From positions 2,389,001-2,453,000 of the forward strand of contig NW_026944385.1 in NCBI RefSeq assembly GCF_033439725.1: a stretch of 64,000 nt of DNA. The letters run 5' to 3'. The DNA is from Neurospora tetraspora (lineage: Eukaryota; Ascomycota; Sordariomycetes; Sordariales; Sordariaceae). Under the pieces are notes generated by a model. It searched no databases. It saw only the letters and a list, made by a program, of their open reading frames with translations, and had not been told where the DNA came from. The position numbers and the translations under genes are program-made. Below are positions 53,802 to 64,000 of the stretch, one piece after another. Each line of letters begins with the position of its first letter. Positions within the stretch are counted from its first letter, which is position 1.

Positions 53802-55676
53802 ATGGCCGCTACTGCGCTTGACCATCTCAGCCTCGGAGGCAAGATTCAGTGGCTCGCTCAGCTCAACACTGAGTTCCAACCCGCTCGCGAGTTCCGCCGC
53901 ACTTCCATTATCTGCACCATTGGCCCCAAGACCAACTCGGTCGAGGCCATCAACAAGCTCCGCGATGCTGGTCTTAACGTTGTCCGCATGAACTTCTCCC
54001 ACGGCAGCTACGAGTATCACCGTACGTATCCTCCCCTCTAACATCTGGCGGTGCCTTTTGAAAACCCGCCGATGGTGTGAGGTCCGCCAAGCTTCTGCGC
54101 GCTTAGCTTTCCGAGACCATTGGCGCCTCGTTTCGAAAAAGTCCTCCTGCACAGCTTATCCGCTAACACTGAGCCTTCCATAGAGTCCGTCATTGACAAT
54201 GCTCGCGAGGCTGAGAGGGTCCAGGCTGGCCGTCCTATTGCCATTGCCCTTGACACCAAGGGCCCTGAGATCCGTACCGGCAACACCAAGAACGATGAGG
54301 ATCTTCCCATCTCCGCCGGTGCCATCCTCAACATCACCACCGATGAGCGGTACAAGACTGAGTGCACTACTGAGAACATGTAAGTTCGAATGGATCTGCT
54401 GCTGGGCATGCGCCGGTGGGGCCGATCACCGCTGACATCATTGCAGGTACGTCGACTATGAGAACATCACCAAGGTCATTGCTCCCGGCCGTGTCATCTA
54501 CGTCGACGATGGTGTCCTCGCTTTCGAGGTTCTCGAGATTGTCGATGATAAGACCATCAAGGTCAAGGCCCGCAACAACGGCTTCATCTCCTCCCGCAAG
54601 GGCGTCAACCTTCCCAACACCGATGTCGATCTCCCTGCTCTTTCCGAGAAGGATAAGGCCGATCTCAGGTTCGGTGTCAAGAACAAGGTCGACATGGTCT
54701 TTGCTTGTAAGTTTACCCTGGGAAGATCTCTTGATACGTAGAATGAGTTGCTAACAGTTATGTAATAGCGTTCATCCGTCGCGGCCAGGACATCAAGGAC
54801 ATCCGTGAGGTCCTCGGCGAGGAGGGCAAGAACATTCAGATCGTTGCCAAGATCGAGAACAGGCAGGGTCTCAACAACTTCGCTGAGATTCTCAAGGAGA
54901 CCGACGGTGTCATGGTTGCCCGTGGTGACTTGGGTATCGAGATTCCCGCCGCCGAGGTGTTCGCTGCCCAGAAGAAGATCATTGCCATGTGCAACATTGC
55001 CGGCAAGCCCGTCATCTGCGCTACCCAGATGCTCGAGTCCATGATCAAGAACCCCAGACCCACCAGAGCCGAGATCAGCGATGTCGGTAACGCTGTTACC
55101 GATGGTGCTGACTGCGTCATGCTTTCTGGTGAGACCGCCAAGGGTGCTTACCCCAACGAGGCCGTCCGTGAGATGAGCGAGGCCGTCCTCAAGGCCGAGA
55201 ACACCATCCCCTACGTCAGCCACTTCGAGGAGCTTTGCAGCTTGGCCAAGCGCCCCGTCTCCATTGCCGAGTCTTGCGCCATGGCCTCTGTCCGCGCCTC
55301 CCTCGACCTTAACGCCGCTGTCATCCTCGTTCTCTCCACCTCCGGCGAGTCCGCTCGTCTCATCTCCAAGTACCGCCCTGTGTGCCCCATTATCATGATC
55401 ACCAGGAACGATACTGCTTCGAGATACGCCCATCTTTACCGTGGTGTCTACCCCTTCCTTTTCCCCGAGTCCAAGCCTGACTTTAGCAAGGTCAACTGGC
55501 AGGAGGATGTTGATCGCCGCATCAAGTGGGGTATCGGCCACGCCATGGCCCTCAACGTTCTCAACGAGGGCGAGACCGTTGTCGTTGTTCAGGGCTGGAA
55601 GGGTGGTATGGGTAACACCAACACCTTCCGTATCGTTAAGGCCGATGTCAACCACCTTGGTCTTGGCCAGCGTTAA
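53802..55676 (+). CDS. pyk1: pyruvate kinase
   Basis: Four exons, 53802-54021, 54184-54379, 54447-54706 and 54769-55676, give 527 aa, the normal length for ascomycete enzymes. Motifs are intact: [32 protein letters not shown], the active-site signature around [33 protein letters not shown], and [19 protein letters not shown] with its catalytic Thr. The C-terminal effector domain ([18 protein letters not shown], then [16 protein letters not shown]) is complete, so fructose-1,6-bisphosphate control is likely. It turns phosphoenolpyruvate and ADP into pyruvate and ATP in the cytosol, the last step of glycolysis. Codon use is strongly biased to C-ending codons, as in very highly expressed genes. 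In Neurospora crassa this enzyme is, as I recall, the product of ace-8. Confidence 0.97.
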
Positions 55677-56085
55677 GTGCAGGCACATGAAAAGGGGAAA
55701 AGTTTGAAGATTAGATGAGTTGGCTTAATCACCGGTTATTTTCGTGTCATGATTATGATGGTTACAAGGCCTCGGTAAAGGCTATTGGTGTTGGGTTTTG
55801 CGGAGAAATTGCTTTTCAGGTGGACACATTTCTAGGTCCATTCAATAGACTTCCTATGCATGATCAATTTTCGTGTCCTTATCAGTTGTTTCAATCTTTC
55901 TTTTGTGGTTCTGCGCGTTAACGTATCACATGATCACAAGATTCACTCAAACCATTCGAATTATCGTACTGAAAGCAGCTCTATTCCAAACTAACACCCA
56001 ACTACCCGGAAGGCTTGTCGGTCAGTACAAAACATAACAGCTGCCCGATTACCACTCCTCCCACTCATACGCGACGCCTTCATGG
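55677..56085. other. convergent intergenic region
   Basis: About 410 bases between the pyruvate kinase stop and the end of the AT-hook protein gene. Only 3' UTRs are expected; one 68-codon frame is not supported. Confidence 0.55.
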
Positions 56086-57456
56086 TCATCTTCTAAACTT
56101 CTTGGCCGAACCAGACCCAGCATAACTACTACAAGCGTAATCGGATTCCGTATCCGATGACAAGTTTTCATCCTCCTCGTCCTCGTCCTCCTCCACATCC
56201 GACGACCCTGCCGAGCTCACACTGGCCACCATGACCGATTCATCCACGACCTTGCCCGTGTCCCTCGACACATGGGCCGGCTTGAACTGGAACATGGTGG
56301 TCCCATTACCGCCAAACAGTCCGGCCGCTACGGGAAGCTCCAACCGGAACACGGTGGCATGGTAGGAATAAAAGGCCTGCTGGATGGATTCCTCGAATTG
56401 TAGACCGGGGACAGATTCAAGGTAGTTCCGGAACTGGTCAATAGCCAAGACGAGCGGATCACTGGACGGAAGGTTACGGGAGGGGAAGCGCCCGGGACGC
56501 TCGATGACGTATTCGCGCGCGTCGAGAATGAGCGCCGTGAGAGAGTGTAGGGCTAAGCAAGCTTTACGGAGAGCTTCACTGGTGGATGGGGATGAGAGGC
56601 TTGGAATGGTGTTCATGGTCGCGAGGGGCTTGTATCCGGGACCCGGAGGAGCCCCGGAGGGGAAGTAGTGCACTTGTTCGGGATTGGGTCGAGACATGGA
56701 GCAGAGATAGGGGACCGTGGCTTCACGGCCTCGGGCTCGGGTCATGGGCGGGTTGGTGCGAAGGTACCCGGTCCAGCTTTTGGGCACTTTCCATTTGGGG
56801 CCACCGACGATGGTGGACTTGTCCTGCCCCTCCTGTCCCACCTGCTGCCCCTGAGGGACGTCGATGTGGAACCAAGCCCCCGAGTACTTGGGGTCGGTAA
56901 CTACCTGCTCCCAAAACGGGCTAAGGTATCCGGCACCGGCTTTGTCGGTGTCGTTACCGACGAGCTGCATCTCGGCGAGGTCCAACTCACTGGCAGTGTC
57001 GTGGAGCGCGTTGAAGAGGGTCGTCAGACCGCTTTCGACGACGAGGTTCAAGTGGCTACGGGAAGGAAGGGGAGACTCGGTACGGTTACCAACTTGGTTT
57101 TGGTGGTCGTAGCCGTAGGCGTAGGGGTTCATGCCGCCGCTGTTTTGGAACAGAGCGGTGATCAGCCAGTCGGCGTGCTCGGGGTCAATGGCGAGGTAGT
57201 TCTCGTGGTTGATGCCATCGGGGTGGACGAGGTGGAACATGGAGTAGTCGTAGCCGGCGCGGGGGAGGAGGCTCTTGAGGAGTTCGTTGCGAGCAAAGGG
57301 GTGGGTTGGTGCTGGGGCTGGGGTTGGGGGCGAGCAGAAAGTGCTTTTCATGCATTGGCTGGGAACTTGGAAGTTATCAGCGTTCGTGGTAGTCTTTTTG
57401 GGTCTTCCTGGTCCGGCTTTTCCAGTGTTGCGAGTGTTCTGTTTGCGAGGGGTCAT
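56086..57456 (-). CDS. AT-hook-bearing protein of unknown function
   Basis: A single exon of 456 codons. I do not recognise the family. The N-terminus MTPRKQNTRNTGKAGPGRPK then KTT has an AT-hook-like GRP core at about residues 17-19 flanked by basic residues, which in other proteins binds the minor groove of AT-rich DNA. The middle looks folded: NELLKSLLPRAGYDYSMFHL, then LAIDPEHADWLITALFQNSG, SHLNLVVESGLTTLFNALHD, and Trp/Gly-rich WKVPKSWTGYLRTNPP. A helical stretch follows (EALRKACLALHSLTALILDA), then an acidic tail of about 40 residues (SSDVEEDEDEEDENLSSDTE) that ends in KKFRR. A nuclear, chromatin-linked protein would fit the AT-hook plus acidic tail, but that is an inference. Upstream on the minus strand is a 1.3 kb gap. 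Confidence 0.72.
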   Translation of the reverse strand: MTPRKQNTRNTGKAGPGRPKKTTTNADNFQVPSQCMKSTFCSPPTPAPAPTHPFARNELLKSLLPRAGYDYSMFHLVHPDGINHENYLAIDPEHADWLITALFQNSGGMNPYAYGYDHQNQVGNRTESPLPSRSHLNLVVESGLTTLFNALHDTASELDLAEMQLVGNDTDKAGAGYLSPFWEQVVTDPKYSGAWFHIDVPQGQQVGQEGQDKSTIVGGPKWKVPKSWTGYLRTNPPMTRARGREATVPYLCSMSRPNPEQVHYFPSGAPPGPGYKPLATMNTIPSLSSPSTSEALRKACLALHSLTALILDAREYVIERPGRFPSRNLPSSDPLVLAIDQFRNYLESVPGLQFEESIQQAFYSYHATVFRLELPVAAGLFGGNGTTMFQFKPAHVSRDTGKVVDESVMVASVSSAGSSDVEEDEDEEDENLSSDTESDYACSSYAGSGSAKKFRR

Positions 57457-58766
57457 GGTTGGTGGAATTGAGTTGAATGGTTTTGGGGTTGTTAACTCTT
57501 GACGGGTGTATGTATGTATGCTTTCTTGGTGCTAATGTGTGTTGTGAACCGAGAGCATGTTGAATGAGAGAGGAACATGCCCATTTATAGTTCCATGATG
57601 GCAGTGAGGTTGTAAACCATCATCATAAAAATGCAAGATACATCAACCTCGTAAACAACGCACTTGTGATAGGTAATATATCAGGAGCATGGACATGCTA
57701 TGTGGGCTTTGAACCATCTCATTGTCATTCAATGCCTTTGTAGAGCTGTAGATGTGTTACGACGTAAGTTGTTCTCGATAAAGGAATCCGCCCCTGCGCT
57801 GAAGCCATAGTCTCGCTGAGAAACCATGGGATGAGGTTTGGATCATGGTGTTTTCAGATTGGCTAACTGGGGCGCTGGCAGACAGAGATGAATGGACAGA
57901 GATGGAAACCCGGGCGCTGCCTTGACACAAAGAGACAATGGCTAGCTCAGTTACATTATGATATGAACTCTCTTTTTCGTATCAACCCAGTCTAAGACCA
58001 GGGCAGATATGGATGTCTTGGGAATAAAAATTGGATTGATGGAAGGATGAGTCGAAATACCTCTTGAGAAAGTGCACTGGAACACGAGCTTCAAGCTTCA
58101 GTTTGGATCCGCGCAGGGGGGAGCTCAGAGAAGTGGGTCCGTCGGTAAGGTCCAATGGAGCCAATGGCGTCACTGCCAGCATCGGTTGGTGGGGCCAATA
58201 CGTACTTTAGGTGGGGCACATGCCACCTGCTCCTCCCCCAAACTGCAGTGACAAACTTCCCTCGTGGTGCCTGACAACGGCAGACACTTGACTGTCATCT
58301 GAGCCTCTTATCACTGCGTCATCAGATCAAAGAAGCATCCGATCATCCCCGCCATCAGTCCTATCTCAGTCATCTTACAACCTCTTGCTCTGTTGTTCAT
58401 ACTTGGACCATTCGCACCGCTGGATTCGAGTCCTACCGACTTCGTTTGTTGTTTGTTGCTATATTCGTTTTGCGTATGTCCGAGTTGTTCATTGCCGGTT
58501 GTTCCTAAACTCCCCACTACACTTCACTTACTTCCTTCGATGTTTGCCCGGCTGACCCTCATGTAAGAGTGACAGTCTGGAATATAATGCCTTATTGGTA
58601 CAAACTTATCCATCCGTCTTTTCTGTGTGCGTAGTGCCTCTTCCATGCATCCGTTGCTGATGATATATCTCTGTGCCTGCAGCGACCTTCTTGCGAATGA
58701 ACACGACTACTTTTAAAGCCACTCAACAACCCCTCCTTCTCGCGACTATCCTGCCCCCGAGACGAT
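57457..58766. other. 1.3 kb divergent gap
   Basis: Between the AT-hook protein (-) and the Atg28-like gene (+), so two promoters are expected. Frames of 60-70 codons are unsupported. No repeat or RNA gene was recognised. Confidence 0.55.
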
Positions 58767-60875
58767 ATGTGGTCCAACCAAGCCAACCGCTCCGTCCGGA
58801 AGAAGTCCAGCGAGTACGACTTGGACGATCTATCCCCTCGCCCTGGCGACCCCTTTTTAAGCCACCGTATACCACAGAATCGCAGTCAGCCAGCCTTCCG
58901 ACGACGAACTTCGCCGTCCCCATCCCGATCTTCGGCCTTCAGTGACAAGGCAAGCACGACTAGGTCGATATCTAAGAGCAAGAAATCTCGTGTTCTCTTC
59001 GCCGGGCCGCCGCCACCCATATTCTCGACGCAAATCTTACAGCGAGATGATAAGGATCGATACTCTTCTTCGCCAACGTCACCGCTCGAGTTCGGAGTGT
59101 CTTCCATCGCCCAGAATATCAACAGCGTCTTATTTGACAAGGGGGGCTCTACAGCGCGTAATCGAGATGACATCCGCTTCGAACAAGACACGTTCTGGCG
59201 CAACCTGCAGCATCGTGAACGGTTGATCCAGAAAGAATTCCAACACATACTCGACGCCCAGGCCACGGGGCTGATGGCGAACCTCAACCCAGATGCTGCC
59301 CCACCACACCCATCATCAAGCTCGAACATCAGTGACGCCGGGAGTACATCGACTGCTCGTCGGTCACATGTTGTCTTTGAGCTGCCCACCCGTACAACGG
59401 AAACAGGAGAGATCATTCCCGTTCGCCAACCGCGTCAGAAACCCCTGAATTTGCGCGGGGCCAGAGCCGCTTTAGCAAGGACTATGGCACTCGCTGCCGA
59501 CCTGAAAATTGAGGAGGAGGCGAACCTCGACTCTGCGCTCTTTGTCCGCAAGAAGGTCTTGTCAGAGTTGCGCAAGCTTTCGACGCAGCGGGATGCGATT
59601 GTGGGAGAACTACGCACTTTGGAGGGCGATGACGAGGAGCCGCTTGCTCGTGAACTGCGCGAGCTTGACGAGGAGTACGCCAATGTGCGTGCGGAAATAG
59701 CCGAGCTGGAAGAGCGGTTGGTGGGCTTGCGGAAGCGAAAACGCTGGCTTGATGGGCGGAGGCTGGACGTTAGGAATCGTCGCGAGGCCGGCCTCAGTGG
59801 TTACAAGGGGGCCCTGAGAGAGGTGGATGACAAACTGGAGGATATCTTGATCAAACCGAGGGTCCTGCCCTTGGATGTTGAGTCTGTGGTAGGGCCAACT
59901 CAGAATGAGGGTAATCAAGAGGTGGAGCAGCAGGCCTTGGTAGGTCTGGAGTTCATGCGCCTGCGACCGGAGCGACGGACGGCTAATATGGCGAAGGATT
60001 GGTGGGAGAGTGAGATTGCCCTTCTCGAGCGGCGCAAAGAGGAGGTGAACAAGGAACGTTCAGCACTAGAGGAGGGTGCCGAGGTTTGGAGGGAGGTTGT
60101 CAGGCTGGTAACAGCGTACGAGGAAGATTTACGCAAAGAGATTGCAAAGGCCAGCCGCGCTGAGCCTGGGGGCTTCAGCCATGACAGCGGCAAGGGCAAG
60201 GGAAAGGCCGTTGCCGATGATCAAGCACCAAGCCCACTCAAGTTCTATTCATCACAGCTCGACAAAATCACGAAAGTCATGGGTGATCTAGACGAAGAGT
60301 TCAACCTTGCGGATGAACACGGGTGGAAGTTGCTGCTAGTTGCTATAGGTGCCGAGTTGGAGGCGTTCAAGCAAGCCAAAGAGATGATCCAAGACATGCT
60401 GATGGAGCAGGGGTACGAGATTGAAGATGAGAAAGAATATCAAGGGAGTAACGGCAGTACTCCGCGATTGGGGAGGTCCGCGGCGACGGTCTTGCAGGAT
60501 TCTACTGGAGCTTGGTCTACCAGTAATCGACCAACAGCCACTACTGATCATGGTGTTGACGATGTCGGCCATGGCAGTGATGACAACGCTCATCATACCT
60601 ATGGCCGTAATCACCTGGATTTGGTGGACCTCGAGGATGAAGAACCGCATGAAGAGAAGCATACGGATGCGGACCATGACGAAAGTGACGACAATGAAGT
60701 CCCTCCGGACTTGCTAGTCTCCAGTGTCGATAACGACGATCGAGATGAACCGGGAGGAGGAGGAGTGGGTCTCCGCGCTTCGCGACAAGGTCTCGAATCC
60801 AGCAAGACGGCGGACAGTGAGAACGATGTACCGCCAGAGTTTTTGGCGCATCATGGCGTTGACGACGTGGAATAG
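58767..60875 (+). CDS. probable Atg28, coiled-coil autophagy protein
   Basis: A single exon of 702 codons. The N-terminal 230 residues are Ser/Arg/Pro-rich with one folded-looking helix (FEQDTFWRNLQHRERLIQKE, then FQHILDAQATGLMANL) and the conserved-looking FAGPPPPIFSTQILQRD. Residues about 240-360 form coiled coil (LDEEYANVRAEIAELEERLV, then GLRKRKRWLDGRRLDVRNRR), with another at about 400-460 (WWESEIALLERRKEEVNKER). The C-terminal 150 residues are acidic and disordered. This layout, with the NVLFDKG-like and coiled regions, matches the ascomycete Atg28 family, known from selective peroxisome degradation in Pichia. Members are poorly conserved in sequence, so the name is given with caution. 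An exact alternative would be another long coiled-coil protein. Confidence 0.65.
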   Translation: MWSNQANRSVRKKSSEYDLDDLSPRPGDPFLSHRIPQNRSQPAFRRRTSPSPSRSSAFSDKASTTRSISKSKKSRVLFAGPPPPIFSTQILQRDDKDRYSSSPTSPLEFGVSSIAQNINSVLFDKGGSTARNRDDIRFEQDTFWRNLQHRERLIQKEFQHILDAQATGLMANLNPDAAPPHPSSSSNISDAGSTSTARRSHVVFELPTRTTETGEIIPVRQPRQKPLNLRGARAALARTMALAADLKIEEEANLDSALFVRKKVLSELRKLSTQRDAIVGELRTLEGDDEEPLARELRELDEEYANVRAEIAELEERLVGLRKRKRWLDGRRLDVRNRREAGLSGYKGALREVDDKLEDILIKPRVLPLDVESVVGPTQNEGNQEVEQQALVGLEFMRLRPERRTANMAKDWWESEIALLERRKEEVNKERSALEEGAEVWREVVRLVTAYEEDLRKEIAKASRAEPGGFSHDSGKGKGKAVADDQAPSPLKFYSSQLDKITKVMGDLDEEFNLADEHGWKLLLVAIGAELEAFKQAKEMIQDMLMEQGYEIEDEKEYQGSNGSTPRLGRSAATVLQDSTGAWSTSNRPTATTDHGVDDVGHGSDDNAHHTYGRNHLDLVDLEDEEPHEEKHTDADHDESDDNEVPPDLLVSSVDNDDRDEPGGGGVGLRASRQGLESSKTADSENDVPPEFLAHHGVDDVE

Positions 60876-62779
60876 TTGGCCCAACGATTCGCAAGGCTGT
60901 CGGCTGAATGAGCTCATACACAAAGCTGTCTTTACTGGGTAGGTCTTGAAGCGACTCTGCCCAAATGCGCTTCGCGGCCCGAGAAATCCATGACCGACGA
61001 GAACAAACCCGAGAAACATGACGCGAAGCCACTTCTTAAGGGGGCAGAAGTGGCTTCGACACCTGCTGAGTAATGGCACATCACAATTTGTTTTTATTTT
61101 ATTTTTTTGGAAGTCTTGATTAAGCGCAGCTGTTTTTGGAATTTGTGTTAAGCGGTTCGGTGATCTGGATACCGGCTTTGGATGGTGGTGCATGGCTTAT
61201 GAGACATTCCCTTCGATACCAGTATTCCTATGAACAAGTCGATACCATCATATTCCACTCCACCTTAGCACGCTGTCTCTAGTTTGGCCTGCGATAGTCG
61301 CCTCCTGCCTGCCCTCGAGCCCCGTGTTTAGCTCCTAGCGACTACCAGGTCCGAGTAAGTTCAGGTCGCTTTGTTGCATTGTCACCTTCCGCCACTAGGC
61401 AGATTTCCCCATCCCGTTCTTATATGACCCAGGCTGATATCTCGCAACTGACATTGCCTTGCACATTTCAGTTTCCGTTCGCTTCAATTTTTCGGAGCTC
61501 TTCCTTCTCAGACCTCTACATTCGCTCCGCACCAAGTGCGGGGCCGCTGTCAACTCTAGATCTTCCCACGGGACAGAAAGCTCATGCGAGACGTCTTGCT
61601 ATCACGCATCCGCTAGTTTAGTCAAACTTGCAACCTCCTAGGGGGCATGGTTCGGAAACATTCAAAGACGAGAATGGATTATGGTCCATGTGGATTGATC
61701 TACCCTGGCAATCCCCGTACCATTACCTGCATGGTAAGCAACTTTATCCAGACTACCACTTTTCAACCATGCTTCTGACAATTATAATAAGCGAATACAA
61801 CGCATGACCGTATAGGTGGATAAACATAATGCGACGAAGCCAGACATGATTCCAACCCATATTTCAACCTGCTAACGGATGGAAAGGGAGGATGCGAGGA
61901 TGCTAGTCTAGGAGACACATCAAAGGTTATTCATCACAAACGCCGGTTGGACCCGCGGCGGCTTCCTCGGACTGGCAAGGGATCGACTAACAGTACGGTC
62001 CTTCTGCATAACAAAAGTGATGGCGGCTGCACAATACTTTTTAAGAAAAAGGTCTCGATGATGCCGGCGCGGGCTGATGCGAGGGACTTCTGATATGGAG
62101 CTTGTCCGACGTGTAACCCGGCTTTGCTTGGACCAATGCCGTGGCCTTTTGCCGTGGTTAGATACTTCCCCTTTTGTGATTTCCCCGCCCAACTTAGCAA
62201 ATGGTATCTCACTGACCGTTGATGATGGTTATCAAGCATGATCTGTCGAACCTTCTCTCCGATTTCATGGCAGATATGCGCCGCGGCGCTCTTTCAACAA
62301 CATGGCCTTTGCTTCAGTTCCCCCAGACTGCCCCAGTACCACGTGTCATGGACATAAGGGGCCTCCATTTTCCCTTGCTTCAAAAGTACCACACATTGAA
62401 TTAGTCATCTTGGAACATCAGGTAGCGTCCTCATGGCGAGCCATGGTAGGCACCACTGGGTTTCCCACATCGCTTGTGCAGACAGGCTTGGGAAGCTGGA
62501 TCCAAGTATTGTGTTCGTCCTCCTGACACCCATAGTATTTGCTCGAAGCAACTGATGACCAACTCGCTTTCATCAACTAACACCACGACCACAATTCCTG
62601 GATTCACTCAAGGGTAACCTCCAAATCAGACATCGACTGTGCTGGACCGTCTAATGCTTGGGCATTCGGGGCAATACTTTCAAACCTGTGCGAAAAAAAA
62701 CGCCTAGCACATTTGTGAAACGAAGGACTCAACTTCCGCGTTCGTCAAGGAAATAGGGAAAGGATATGTCGCAGACGCC
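60876..62779. other. 1.9 kb intergenic gap
   Basis: Between two plus-strand genes. Frames of 60-100 codons on both strands are unsupported. The right end holds the promoter of the Clr5 gene and a short upstream frame. Confidence 0.55.
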
Positions 62780-62792
62780 ATGGAAGGCGTGA
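62766..62792 (+). promoter_or_regulatory. eight-codon upstream ORF overlapping the Clr5 start
   Basis: ATG at 62766 reads MSQTPWKA and stops at 62790-62792, in a different frame from, and spanning, the main ATG at 62780. Scanning ribosomes that use it would pass over the main start. Confidence 0.55.
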
Positions 62793-64000
62793 GACACACT
62801 CAACAACAGCAACCCCCAGGGTGGGCAGGTGGTGACGAGTGGGAGGAGCATCGAGGGAGAATCCAGGAGCTTTACCAGAGCCAAAACCTATCGTTGAAGG
62901 AAGTGATAAGGATCATGGAAGAGCGTCATGGATTTCGGGCGACGTAAGAGAACATATCAGCTTCCGCGCGCACTCAAAGTATATGGATTATGTGGACTGA
63001 CTCATTACACAGACAACGGATGTACAAGACACGGATCAAGACCTGGGGACTGGACAAGAACTTCAAGGAGTCGGAAGTTGTTGAGCTCTTCCGGTTGAGA
63101 CGTGAGAGGGAGAAGCTCGGAAAGCCAGCAACTTACAAGATACGCGGCCGCGAGATCGACTGGGACCGAGTCAATAGCTACGTCAAACGGAAAGGGCTGG
63201 ACATCACCCGGTTGCTAGAGACTGACCGGCCCCACAGTCCGGCAGTAGCGAGTGAGATAACTTGCCGGACTCCGTCCCCCCTCTCAGAGAATAATCGGCA
63301 TTACCAACATGAGCCATCGGCCAGCACTCCGTCACTCTCTTCATCGGCCGGATCAGATCACTACACCCACAATGTGCCGCCATTCACAAGACCGATGACC
63401 GCCTCATCAGCCTCCATCATGGCCGGGATGGATCCCCGAACTACTAGCTCAACACCATATCCCGCATATACACAGCCCTCTTCTCCTACTCAGACCCTTC
63501 GACCGGCAGTCAACCTGGGTCACTCCGCAACCCTCCCCTCCCTCGGACACTCCGTCACCATCCATTCTTTCCAAAAGTTTCTGACCCGAATCTACGAGAC
63601 TCTCCTCTACGAAGACAACGACAAGACTTGGGGCACAACACAATACTGGCTAGGGTCCTCGCACGCATTAGAATGGCTGATGACGATCCGCTACAAAGCC
63701 GCCTTCTACCGTGACATCTTGGTACAGCTCTCTGATGCCGGACCCAACCCCAACGTCAGCATAGCTGCCCGAGATATCGTTCGTCGTTTCCGCACCATCA
63801 ACAGGTCGTTCGCTATGCTCGAGCCCATGGTTCAGAGCGTGATCGGGGCCAAGTTTTATTACTTTCTTAACTTCATCCACGCCTTTGGGCTGTGTACGGA
63901 CGTGGCGCAACTCCCGTTGGCGTATCCGCTTGTGTCGATTGCTAGGATATTGCTCGAGGAAACACATAATACTTGCTCGGCACCACACCCTCCGCCGGTA
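62780..64000 (+). CDS. Clr5-domain protein, cut off by the window edge
   Basis: Exons 62780-62943 and 63013 onward, open to the last base, so the 3' end is missing. The visible 384 residues begin with a Clr5 domain (WEEHRGRIQELYQSQNLSLK, then EVIRIMEERHGFRATQRMYK, then TRIKTWGLDKNFKESEVVEL), which resembles a helix-turn-helix DNA-binding region. After a Ser/Pro-rich linker (about residues 130-240), a helical part follows (IHSFQKFLTRIYETLLYEDN, then LEWLMTIRYKAAFYRDILVQ). Clr5 proteins are large lineage-expanded families in Pezizomycotina; the founding yeast member acts in silencing, but most have no known role. The intron has donor GTAAGA and acceptor CACAG, in phase. The start is followed directly by a poly-Gln run. 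Confidence 0.85.

Noticed and set aside
1-64000. Search by eye for dispersed 5S rRNA, tRNA genes, CRISPR arrays and mobile elements
   Set aside because: No matching box motifs, repeat arrays, terminal repeats or transposase-like frames were found; a covariance-model search would be needed to be certain for small RNAs.

Overview
The window is nuclear DNA of a filamentous ascomycete, most like the Sordariales (Neurospora/Sordaria type). The reasons are: genes interrupted by short introns (about 50-130 bases) with GTRNGT-like donors and YAG acceptors; fungal or Pezizomycotina families (Vps74, Vps51, Atg28, 2EXR, Clr5, LaeA-like methyltransferase, DUF1748, CBM18); wide gene spacing; and many simple repeats. 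The genus is an inference from style and protein likeness, not from a search. I see no rRNA, tRNA, CRISPR array, intact transposon or virus-like element, and no strongly AT-rich tract of the kind repeat-induced mutation leaves.

Left third (1-25.5 kb) is mostly housekeeping. It holds an oxysterol-binding protein of the Kes1/Osh4 kind (+), Golgi Vps74 (-), the ribosome-biogenesis factor SURF6/Rrp14 (-), the DNA-repair nuclease EXO1 (-), the 60S-associated TMA16 (+), a small Cys-motif protein after a 3.8 kb gap (+), mitochondrial MAM33/p32 (+), an LCCL-domain membrane protein (+) and the GARP tether subunit Vps51 (-). Vps74, Kes1 and Vps51 all act on Golgi/endosome traffic and PI4P/sterol balance, but they are not arranged as a cluster.

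Middle third (25.5-48 kb) is more accessory. It holds a short-chain dehydrogenase that looks broken (-), an unrecognised 249-aa protein (+), a small secreted protein (+), a secreted CBM18 chitin-binding Thr-rich protein (-), a seven-exon LaeA-like methyltransferase (+), a single-pass membrane protein with a C-terminal trefoil-like domain (-), a zinc-less quinone-oxidoreductase-type dehydrogenase (-), a secreted protein with a pure poly-Asn tract (-) and a 2EXR protein (-). Several face the cell wall or outside. There is no polyketide or peptide synthetase, so I do not call a secondary-metabolite cluster.

Right third (48-64 kb) holds a 12-segment MFS drug:H+ antiporter-type carrier (+), a DUF1748 mitochondrial micro-protein split over three exons (-), pyruvate kinase with a predicted 5' UTR intron (+), an AT-hook-bearing unknown (-), a probable Atg28 coiled-coil autophagy protein (+) and a Clr5-domain gene that runs off the right edge (+).

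Exon structures were worked out by hand from splice signals, reading phase and family alignments held in memory. All phases close, but transcript data were not available.
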